Of a DNA stretch of 5,031 nucleotides, positions 1 to 5,031 are shown one piece after another. Positions within the stretch are counted from its first letter, which is position 1. Each line of letters begins with the position of its first letter. The position numbers were made by a program, and so were the translations under genes. A model generated the notes under the pieces. That model saw only the letters and a list, made by a program, of their open reading frames with translations. It was not told where the DNA came from and did no database searches. The stretch comes from Chitinophagaceae bacterium (GTDB taxonomy: Bacteria; Bacteroidota; Bacteroidia; Chitinophagales; Chitinophagaceae), in assembly GCA_019454915.1 (NCBI GenBank), contig JACFNM010000304.1:1-5031 (forward strand), written 5' to 3'.

Positions 1-751
1 GGAAATTACAATCCTGCCGAATCACTAAAGGCGTAGTAATGGAACTGGTGAAGTTTGTGCCAAAACGATTAGTACCCCAAACTGCTATCTGTGTATCGCC
101 ATTGTCTGTGCGCATACCTGTAACGGTAGCTACGATACCATTATCATACGTATATACTCTTTTTTGAGACACCTGCCAGGTACGCTTTGAACCATCCGGG
201 AAGGTAATGGATAGTCCGTTACTCACGACGGTATGCACTACAGATTCAAGGGAAGATAGATTGGACAGCAATCCACCATTTAGATTCGTGTAGGTTTGAT
301 CACCATTAATCGTAATGCTTTTGTTATCGCTGCTTCTCGTCAGTTTGAAATCATTGAAACGAACTTTAAAAGAAGAACCCGCATTTTGCCATTTCATTCC
401 TTTGTTAGCCGACAATACTATCTCTCCTTCGCGTTTCAGATTCGTAATGCAACGACCGCCATTAAAGCTAATGGTGATCGTTTGAGGGTCACTGATAATG
501 TCAACCGATACCGTAGCGTCACAGATAGTATTTTCCTGGTTACGGGGGCTCACATTATTTGCTTCTAATAGTACATTGGCGTCATTAAATATCCGGTCAA
601 TTTCTGACGAAACAAATAGTTCGTCGTCAGCATGAACCTGAATATCAGAAGTCTCTTCCTGCTGCGCGGGTGGGGTCTCCTTTTTACAGGCAGAAAATGA
701 AATCAAAAGACCCAGTGAAAACAACCAGAGAAAATGCATTCTTTTTTGCAT
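1..751 (-). CDS. Predicted secreted lipoprotein of unknown function (5' part only)
   Basis: An uninterrupted minus-strand frame runs from the ATG at 751 off the left edge, giving 250 residues and no stop. The N-terminus is a lipoprotein signal: basic K3-R4, a hydrophobic stretch at about residues 6-20, then a lipobox-like SFSAC with the cysteine at 22. The protein should therefore be lipidated and carried to the outer membrane or periplasm. K23-K24-E25 follows directly and loosely resembles the charged surface-export tags known in Bacteroidota lipoproteins. A low-complexity TPPAQQEET linker follows. The mature part is rich in Ser, Thr, Asn and Gly and looks like beta structure. Cysteines are at 77, 101 and 248. 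Residues 222-249 (IAVWGTNRFGTN... to VIRQDCN) feel like a motif of Chitinophagaceae lipoproteins, but I cannot name a function. A second ATG at codon 5 (739) is possible; codon 1 adds the basic residues. No Shine-Dalgarno sequence is seen and the leader is A/T-rich. The gene diverges from gcvP. Confidence 0.85.
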   Translation of the reverse strand, partial: MQKRMHFLWLFSLGLLISFSACKKETPPAQQEETSDIQVHADDELFVSSEIDRIFNDANVLLEANNVSPRNQENTICDATVSVDIISDPQTITISFNGGRCITNLKREGEIVLSANKGMKWQNAGSSFKVRFNDFKLTRSSDNKSITINGDQTYTNLNGGLLSNLSSLESVVHTVVSNGLSITFPDGSKRTWQVSQKRVYTYDNGIVATVTGMRTDNGDTQIAVWGTNRFGTNFTSSITTPLVIRQDCNF

Positions 752-868
752 AAAAATTTTTTTTTGACTTGTTAAATTGAGAAGGAGGAGGAGATAATCA
801 TCATCGCTCCCCTGGCTCCGTCAGAACAGTTAATTAACGGAGACTATCAAATTATTATTTTGGCAAGG

Positions 869-898
869 ATTATACCTGAAAAAACCGTTTTACGGCAA
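869..898 (-). promoter_or_regulatory. Candidate promoter for the divergent lipoprotein gene
   Basis: Read on the minus strand, a perfect TATAAT lies at 874-869. It is preceded by TTGCCG at 898-893 with an 18-base spacer, and by TTTG at 899-896, which fits the Bacteroidota -33 element. The downstream half of the Bacteroidota -7 box (TTTG) is absent, so the match is mixed. Transcription starting near 862 would give a leader of about 110 bases before the ATG at 751. A small CCGT-TTT-ACGG hairpin lies inside the spacer. Confidence 0.3.
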
Positions 899-1052
899 AC
901 CTTATAACGCACTGATTAACAGTAAATTGGAAAAAAGTTAAATATTTGCCTGGTAAGTACGTAACCGATCAGTTATAAACACCCGTTGTTAAGTTTATCC
1001 CCAATAGCTTTCCCGCTTTCACCCTAACTGCATTTCATCAAATCCTTTATCC

Positions 1053-1060
1053 TAAATTTG
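1053..1060 (+). promoter_or_regulatory. Bacteroidota-type -7 box of gcvP
   Basis: TAAATTTG matches the Bacteroidota -7 consensus TAnnTTTG exactly and lies 32 bases before the gcvP ATG. A start near 1067 would leave a leader of about 25 bases with no Shine-Dalgarno sequence, which is common in this phylum. No TTTG sits at the usual distance upstream; the nearest candidates are ACTG at about 1027-1030 and TTTC at 1033-1036, so the -33 element is weak. The leader is too short for a glycine riboswitch. Confidence 0.55.
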
Positions 1061-1092
1061 CACTTCTTTTAAAGAATCAACAACCCGGACAC

Positions 1093-3990
1093 ATGAATGT
1101 ATTTGATTATCAGGCAAATGAATTTCGGACAAGACATATTGGGCCCAATGAAACCGACAAGCAATTAATGCTTGAAACCATCGGTGTTAATTCCATCGAG
1201 GAGCTTCTGGATAAGACGATCCCGTCCACTATCCGGCTTAATGCGCCACTACCCCTACCCTCTCCCCTGCACGAATACGAATACCTGCAGGAATTAAAAA
1301 AAACCGCACAACTCAATAAATTATTTAAGACTTATATAGGACAAGGATATTACGGTACCATCACTCCGACTGTTATCCAAAGAAACATCTTTGAAAATCC
1401 GGGTTGGTACACACAGTACACCCCTTACCAGGCAGAAATTTCTCAGGGAAGACTGGAGAGTCTGCTCAACTTCCAGACGGTTGTCTCGGACCTTACGGCG
1501 CTGCCCATCAGCAATGCTTCGCTTTTGGACGAGGCAACAGCGGCGGCAGAAGCCATGTCCATGTTATTTCATTATGTAAACAAGACGATGCCCGCCGTAA
1601 AACCCCGCTTTTTTGTTGACAACGCATTATTTCCGCAAACCATTGACGTACTTAAAACACGGGCTCTTCCAATCGGAGTGGACCTGGTCTTTGGGGATTA
1701 TAGTCAGGCTACGTTAGACGATAGTTTTTTTGGCGCCATTGTACAATACCCCGATAACAATGGCTCCGTCAATTCCTATCAAAAATTCATTGAAGAAGTA
1801 CATGCGTTAAATGGTTATGTGGTGACGGCGACCGATTTGCTGGCGCTCACCCTCCTTACTCCCCCCGGTGAACTGGGGGCGGATGTGGCTGTTGGCTCGG
1901 CGCAACGCTTCGGGGTACCCATAGGCTTTGGCGGGCCGCATGCCGCTTTCTTCGCAACAAAAGACGAATTTAAAAGGAATATTCCGGGAAGAATCATCGG
2001 CGTGAGTATTGATGCACACGGTAACAGAGCTTTGAGAATGGCGCTTCAAACCAGGGAACAGCATATCAAAAGAGAAAAAGCTACGTCCAATATTTGTACT
2101 GCCCAGGCGCTACTGGCTAATATGGCAGCTATGTATGCGGTTTATCACGGGCCGGAAAGGTTGAAGTCCATTGCAACAAGAATAGCCGTGCTTGCGAAAG
2201 CGCTTTCCGACGGCTTGAGCGAATTGGGCTATAATAATCTCAACGCTCACTATTTCGACACCATAAAAATAGAAGTACACAGTGCATCAAAAATCAAATC
2301 CATAGCCGAAGCAAGGGAGATCAATTTCAGATACTTCGATGAAAAACATATCGGTATTTCAATAGACGAGACCACAAGCCAAAAAGACATCCTCGATATA
2401 CTTTCTGTTTTTGCCGAAGCTTCCGGACACAGCGGCGTATCGCTTACCATCCATGAGGACGAAGTTCTCCATGCTATACCGGATTTCGCCATCCGGCAGA
2501 GCAGTTATCTTACCCATCCGGTATTCAATACCTACCATAGTGAAAGCCAGATGATGCGGTATATCCGGTTTCTTGAAAACAAGGACCTATCACTCGTCAC
2601 CTCGATGATATCACTGGGAAGTTGCACCATGAAGCTGAATGCCGCCACAGAAATGATACCGGTAAGTTGGCCCGAATTCGCCAACATCCATCCTTTTGTT
2701 CCCTGGGATCAGACGAAGGGCTATCAGCAAATCATTCACGAACTGAGCGAATACCTCTGCACGATTACGGGGTTAGACGCATGCAGCGTTCAGCCTAATA
2801 GCGGCGCCCAGGGAGAATTTGCCGGACTCCTTACTATCCGGAATTATCATCATGCCAATGGTTATGAAAAAAGAAACGTAGTGCTCATTCCCATTTCTGC
2901 TCACGGAACCAACCCGGCATCTGCCGTGTTAGCCGGGATGAAGGTAGTGGTCGTAAAGAGTGATGAGGAAGGGCATATTGATGTAGCAGACCTGAAAGCA
3001 AAAGCAGAAACCTATAGCGATTCGCTGGCAGCGCTGATGGTAACCTATCCTTCTACTCACGGCGTGTTTGAGGCCAGTATAAAAGAAATTTGCCGGATCG
3101 TACACGATAATGGCGGACAGGTATATATGGATGGCGCTAATATGAATGCTCAATGCGGACTTACCTCACCTGGAACCATCGGCGCTGATGTATGCCACCT
3201 GAATTTACACAAAACTTTTGCCATACCCCATGGTGGCGGAGGCCCGGGCGTCGGACCCATTTGTGTGAAAGAACATCTCGCAAAATACCTGCCATCTCAT
3301 GTGGCACTCCATGATTCAGAGAGCCAGGGAGATAACGTTCATCATGCCGTGAGCGCTTCGCCTTATGGTTCTGCTTCTATACTGGTAATTAGTTACGGGT
3401 ATATCAGGATGCTGGGAGAAGAAGGATTAAAGGCAGCCACTTCATACGCTATTTTAAACGCTAATTATATGCGTGCGCGGCTGGAAAAGTATTTTGATAT
3501 TCTATATCTCGGAGACAATGGCACCTGTGCGCATGAATTCATTGCAGACCTGCGACCCTTTAAAAGCAGTTCCGGCGTGGAAGCCGAAGACGTAGCCAAG
3601 CGATTAATGGACTACGGATTTCATGCACCCACGTTGAGCTTTCCGGTACCGGGAACGGTGATGATTGAACCTACTGAAAGTGAGGATAAGGCCGAACTCG
3701 ACCGGTTCTGTGATGCTATGATCAACATCTATCACGAAATAAAAGCAATAGAAGAGCGTAAATCAGACAAAGCAGATAATCCGCTGAAAAATGCTCCTCA
3801 TACCATGCAGGTGGTCTGTACCAATGAATGGGAACACGCTTACTCCCGGCAGGAAGCTGCCTTCCCCTTGTCCTACGTTTCGCACAACAAATTCTGGCCG
3901 AGTATCTCCAGGGTAAACAATACCTATGGAGACCGGAACCTGGTGTGTACCTGCGAACCGGTGGAAAGTTATCTGGAAGTGGAGAAGTGA
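1093..3990 (+). CDS. gcvP: Glycine dehydrogenase (decarboxylating), P-protein of the glycine cleavage system
   Basis: This cytoplasmic pyridoxal-phosphate enzyme decarboxylates glycine and passes the aminomethyl group to the lipoyl arm of GcvH. GcvT and the lipoamide dehydrogenase complete the cycle, giving CO2, ammonia, NADH and methylene-tetrahydrofolate. The 965 residues match the usual single-chain form (E. coli about 957), not the split GcvPA/GcvPB form. Visible landmarks are FRTRHIGP (11-18), YIGQGYYGT (81-89), NPGWYTQYTPYQAEISQGR (102-120), SLLDEATAAAEAM (143-155), the SCTMKLN loop (510-516), QPNSGAQGEFAG (567 on), SAHGTNPASA (602-611), YPSTHG (652-657), MDGANMNAQ (679-687, with D680 the likely cofactor-ring Asp), and LHKTFAIPHGGGGPG (705-719), where K707 is the predicted Schiff-base lysine. 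The N-terminal half repeats this fold with GSAQRFGVPIGFGGPH at 268-283 and no lysine. The start is set by the -7 box and the family N-terminus. The gene ends in tandem in-frame stops, TGA then TAG. No other glycine-cleavage gene is adjacent. Confidence 0.98.
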   Translation: MNVFDYQANEFRTRHIGPNETDKQLMLETIGVNSIEELLDKTIPSTIRLNAPLPLPSPLHEYEYLQELKKTAQLNKLFKTYIGQGYYGTITPTVIQRNIFENPGWYTQYTPYQAEISQGRLESLLNFQTVVSDLTALPISNASLLDEATAAAEAMSMLFHYVNKTMPAVKPRFFVDNALFPQTIDVLKTRALPIGVDLVFGDYSQATLDDSFFGAIVQYPDNNGSVNSYQKFIEEVHALNGYVVTATDLLALTLLTPPGELGADVAVGSAQRFGVPIGFGGPHAAFFATKDEFKRNIPGRIIGVSIDAHGNRALRMALQTREQHIKREKATSNICTAQALLANMAAMYAVYHGPERLKSIATRIAVLAKALSDGLSELGYNNLNAHYFDTIKIEVHSASKIKSIAEAREINFRYFDEKHIGISIDETTSQKDILDILSVFAEASGHSGVSLTIHEDEVLHAIPDFAIRQSSYLTHPVFNTYHSESQMMRYIRFLENKDLSLVTSMISLGSCTMKLNAATEMIPVSWPEFANIHPFVPWDQTKGYQQIIHELSEYLCTITGLDACSVQPNSGAQGEFAGLLTIRNYHHANGYEKRNVVLIPISAHGTNPASAVLAGMKVVVVKSDEEGHIDVADLKAKAETYSDSLAALMVTYPSTHGVFEASIKEICRIVHDNGGQVYMDGANMNAQCGLTSPGTIGADVCHLNLHKTFAIPHGGGGPGVGPICVKEHLAKYLPSHVALHDSESQGDNVHHAVSASPYGSASILVISYGYIRMLGEEGLKAATSYAILNANYMRARLEKYFDILYLGDNGTCAHEFIADLRPFKSSSGVEAEDVAKRLMDYGFHAPTLSFPVPGTVMIEPTESEDKAELDRFCDAMINIYHEIKAIEERKSDKADNPLKNAPHTMQVVCTNEWEHAYSRQEAAFPLSYVSHNKFWPSISRVNNTYGDRNLVCTCEPVESYLEVEK

Positions 3991-4167
3991 TAGACCCGGC
4001 GTTTTACAGGTTTTAAAGAATGCTTACCGTGCAGGGTAACTATCGCTAGGCTATAAATGCATTTCTTATAAGAAGAAATATATGGTAGTGTTTATAGAAA
4101 CCGATGATAGTCTAATTGTCTGTGAATTTATTTCCTCAAAACTAATCTACTGGTAGCCCCCGCTGTG

Positions 4168-4217
4168 CGAAGTCTCCTGACTTCGGATGCTATATGTTCT
4201 CCCGGGACTCCGTCCCG
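4168..4217. repeat. Twin hairpins with TCC-containing loops (REP-like)
   Basis: Two perfect stem-loops stand 17 bases apart. The first is CGAAGTC at 4168-4174, loop TCCT, then GACTTCG at 4179-4185. The second is CGGGAC at 4203-4208, loop TCC, then GTCCCG at 4212-4217. Neither has a U-tract on either strand, so they are poor terminators. The shared design (a stem ending GAC or GTC around a TCC loop) suggests a compound repetitive extragenic palindrome. I have an impression of similar GAAGTCTCCTGACTTC units in Chitinophagaceae genomes, but only one copy is visible here. Confidence 0.5.
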
Positions 4218-4343
4218 AAAATAATACGTTTCCCGGCATAAACGACCAGCTAATGACAAAGATTTAGTCCGGAAAACTATTTAACTACAAATCACTCATA
4301 AAATATTTAACGGATAATTGACGGTCGTTCTCCTTCCTTCCAT

Positions 4344-4428
4344 GACACGTGTCTCTCGTACCATTCTCGTCCGCAATTCTGCTACTGATTCGTGAGACAC
4401 GAATCAGGGCGAGGGTAGTGTAGGGTAC
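4344..4428. other. Foldable block with a perfect 10-bp hairpin (candidate structured RNA or operator)
   Basis: The core is CTGATTCGTG at 4385-4394, loop AGA, then CACGAATCAG at 4398-4407, a perfect 10-bp stem. An outer stem can form between CTCGTC (4366-4371) and GGCGAG (4408-4413, one G-U pair), then GTACC (4358-4362) with GGTAC (4424-4428). The 5' edge is a perfect palindrome GACACGTGTC (4344-4353). CGTGTCTC (4348-4355) can instead pair with GAGACACG (4394-4401), competing with the core. This could be a regulatory RNA, a protein-binding palindrome, or remains of a mobile element. I recognise no known RNA family and no promoter directly in front. Confidence 0.35.
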
Positions 4429-4514
4429 ATCTTGTATGCACATAGAGAAAATCGATTACTTAGCCGTGAGCATACCAAATCGTAATTTAAGCAAAGAATT
4501 TATCCATAAATACG

Positions 4515-4565
4515 TCCTGTGGAAAGGCCTTTCGGGGCTGATTCGTATCCACTTTTCCACGAGGA
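4515..4565. other. Long bulged hairpin with a competing third arm
   Basis: TCCTGTGGAAA at 4515-4525 pairs with TTTCCAC plus AGGA at 4554-4565, an 11-bp stem with a single bulged G (4561) and a 28-base loop. The arm TTCCAC at 4555-4560 can also pair with a second GTGGAA at 4574-4579, and CCACTT at 4549-4554 with AAGTGG at 4572-4577, so two folds exclude each other. The loop side starts with the palindrome GAAAGGCCTTTC (4522-4533). It lies about 110 bases before the small ORF but upstream of the TAACTTTG box, so it may not be in that transcript. Confidence 0.35.
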
Positions 4566-4603
4566 GTGAATAAGTGGAACACGATTAATTCCGAAGCGTA
4601 AAA

Positions 4604-4611
4604 TAACTTTG
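4604..4611 (+). promoter_or_regulatory. Candidate Bacteroidota -7 box for the small ORF
   Basis: TAACTTTG matches TAnnTTTG exactly and lies 64 bases before the ATG at 4676. No TTTG stands at the usual -33 distance. A second, imperfect box, TATATTTT (7 of 8), lies at 4660-4667, too close to the ATG for a normal leader. A start near 4618 with the terminator at 4889-4920 would give an RNA of about 300 bases carrying only the small ORF. Confidence 0.4.
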
Positions 4612-4675
4612 ATGAAAGTGAGAAAAGCCACTCACTCTAATAGTTGGCTATTGTTAACCTATATTTTTTTAGAAA

Positions 4676-4810
4676 ATGTCTAAGAAAAACACAAAAAGCG
4701 TTCGTATTAGCGCTATAACAGGCCGTTACGTAACAGCTTCTTTCGCAGATGGCCATCCAAAGACGACGATAAGGATGACCGTTAAGAACGGGGAACGCCA
4801 AATTCCCTAG
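4676..4810 (+). CDS. Small basic protein with a TGRYV...HPKTT pattern, function unknown
   Basis: An ATG frame of 44 codons ends at TAG 4808-4810. The product starts MSKKNTKSVRISAITGRYV and continues through A24, HPKTT (27-31) and a short basic tail ending QIP. It is clearly cationic, with nine Lys/Arg against two acidic residues, and has no membrane segment or signal peptide. The order S-x-x-TGR-Y-V, A, HPKTT resembles a scattered group of very small bacterial proteins of unknown function that I recall from many phyla, often in accessory regions; this is memory, not a search. Support for a real gene is the motif, a TAnnTTTG box upstream, an A/T-rich leader as expected here, and a strong terminator 79 bases after the stop. 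Against it, an open frame of this length arises by chance fairly often. CCGTT/AACGG forms a small hairpin within the 3' coding part. Confidence 0.65.
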   Translation: MSKKNTKSVRISAITGRYVTASFADGHPKTTIRMTVKNGERQIP

Positions 4811-4857
4811 AAAAAGAGGGGAACGATAGCAACGTTACAGGTACAAACGTCCGGCGT

Positions 4858-4907
4858 CCAAAACCGTGATGTTCTGTAATTTTTCATCGGGCACGGCCAA
4901 AACCGTG
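4858..4907 (+). repeat. 11-base direct repeat CCAAAACCGTG, second copy inside the terminator
   Basis: CCAAAACCGTG occurs at 4858-4868 and 4897-4907. The second copy forms the loop and 3' arm of the terminator hairpin. The first copy can pair with the terminator's 5' arm: CCGT (4864-4867) with ACGG (4893-4896), extended by GATG (4868-4871) with CATC (4885-4888) across a 4-base bulge. That fold would exclude the terminator stem. Confidence 0.55.
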
Positions 4908-4920
4908 CTCCCTTTTTTTT
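4889..4920 (+). terminator. Intrinsic terminator after the small ORF
   Basis: GGGCACGG at 4889-4896 pairs with CCGTGCTC at 4903-4910 (8 bp, one G-U), with loop CCAAAA. Two C and eight T (4913-4920) follow directly. On the minus strand the hairpin is followed by GATGAAAAAT rather than a U-tract, so it acts in the plus direction only. It ends transcription from the small ORF, 79 bases after its stop codon. Confidence 0.85.
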
Positions 4921-5031
4921 CAAATGTATTAAAAAAAATTAAACAAGAAATATTTCTTTAGCGGGCGGTAAGCATTGCTCCTCATCCCTAATCCTGGACG
5001 CTATCCTACTTAGCCGGCGTTATCACTATAT
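4921..5031. other. A/T-rich tail with a 14-bp palindrome, no gene seen
   Basis: The palindrome AAGAAATATTTCTT lies at 4945-4958. CAAATGTA at 4921-4928 reads as a perfect TAnnTTTG box on the minus strand, pointing back into the terminator, but it lacks a -33 partner. All three minus-strand frames entering from the right edge hit stops within about 25 bases, so at most the last few codons of a converging gene could be present. Confidence 0.5.

Larger units (their letters stand above)
752..1092. other. Divergent intergenic region between the lipoprotein gene and gcvP
   Basis: This 341-base gap separates two divergently transcribed genes. It holds a promoter candidate for each side (869-898 minus, 1053-1060 plus). 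The purine tract GAAGGAGGAGGAGA at 781-794 looks like a Shine-Dalgarno sequence but has no start codon behind it on the plus strand; on the minus strand it is a pyrimidine tract. I see no RNA gene, riboswitch fold, long repeat or further ORF. Confidence 0.7.
3991..4675. other. Gene-poor, hairpin-rich intergenic region after gcvP
   Basis: About 685 bases with no convincing gene. No clear intrinsic terminator follows gcvP: TTACC/GGTAA at 4024-4028 and 4035-4039 and ATTTCTT/AAGAAAT at 4061-4067 and 4073-4079 are weak stems without U-tracts. The perfect palindrome TTCTTATAAGAA lies at 4063-4074. Stronger inverted repeats, listed separately, lie at 4168-4217, 4344-4428 and 4515-4565. A 45-codon ATG frame at 4436-4573 overlaps the last hairpin; it is not called as a gene because its length is within chance and it shows no family resemblance. 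Confidence 0.6.

Noticed and set aside
296..568. 90-residue plus-strand ORF
   Set aside because: It lies wholly antisense to the lipoprotein frame, which has a signal peptide and is open for 250 codons. No promoter or family features support it.
781..794. Purine-rich Shine-Dalgarno-like tract
   Set aside because: No start codon with an open frame follows at a suitable distance on the plus strand.
752..1092. Glycine riboswitch upstream of gcvP
   Set aside because: No tandem aptamer-like structure is visible, and the predicted leader is only about 25 bases.
1807..2064. Minus-strand ORFs inside gcvP (also 1110-1316, 2250-2492, 2929-3153)
   Set aside because: All are antisense shadows of strongly conserved gcvP coding sequence.
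3828..4016. 62-residue plus-strand ORF over the gcvP 3' end
   Set aside because: It is out of frame with gcvP, whose conserved C-terminal residues fill the region. The product has no recognisable features.
4137..4144. CAAAACTA, a perfect TAnnTTTG box on the minus strand pointing toward the gcvP 3' end
   Set aside because: It has no -33 partner and no gene to serve. An 8-base degenerate motif is expected by chance.
4534..4544. GGGGCTGATTC, resembling the 5' end of tmRNA
   Set aside because: The match stops after 11 bases. No tRNA-like T-loop, CCA end or tag reading frame follows, so it is treated as coincidence.
4807..4888. Minus-strand 26-codon frame starting MKNYRTSRFW, behind a minus-strand TACATTTG box
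   Set aside because: It is very short and antisense to the small gene's 3' region, its start overlaps the terminator arm, and it has no -33 element or family signal.

Overview
The window reads as a Bacteroidota chromosome segment, probably Chitinophagaceae-like (family-level placement is inference). The main signs are a TAnnTTTG-type -7 box just ahead of the main gene, coding starts with A/T-rich leaders and no Shine-Dalgarno sequence, and a typical Bacteroidota secreted lipoprotein. No mobile-element gene, rRNA, tRNA or CRISPR array was seen.

Layout. (1) Positions 1-751, minus strand: the first 250 codons of a predicted lipoprotein of unknown function, running off the left edge. (2) 752-1092: divergent intergenic region with a candidate promoter for each flanking gene. 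(3) 1093-3990, plus strand: a complete gcvP, the single-chain pyridoxal-phosphate glycine decarboxylase (P-protein) of the glycine cleavage system, 965 residues with all expected motifs. No gcvT, gcvH or lpd lies in the window, so the partners must be encoded elsewhere. (4) 3991-4675: about 685 bases with no convincing gene but many inverted repeats. These include twin hairpins with TCC-containing loops, a perfect 10-bp hairpin inside a larger foldable block, and a long bulged hairpin with competing arms. (5) 4676-4810, plus strand: a 44-codon basic ORF with an S-x-x-TGRYV...A...HPKTT pattern, preceded by a -7-like box and followed by a strong intrinsic terminator at 4889-4920. It looks like a small independent transcription unit. 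(6) 4921-5031: an A/T-rich tail with a 14-bp palindrome and no recognisable gene.

The gcvP part is ordinary housekeeping. The least explained part is 4000-4960, where structured non-coding DNA and the small gene sit together. I found no clear evidence for a new multi-gene system. The best leads are the structured block at 4344-4428 and the small gene with its duplicated CCAAAACCGTG motif at the terminator.
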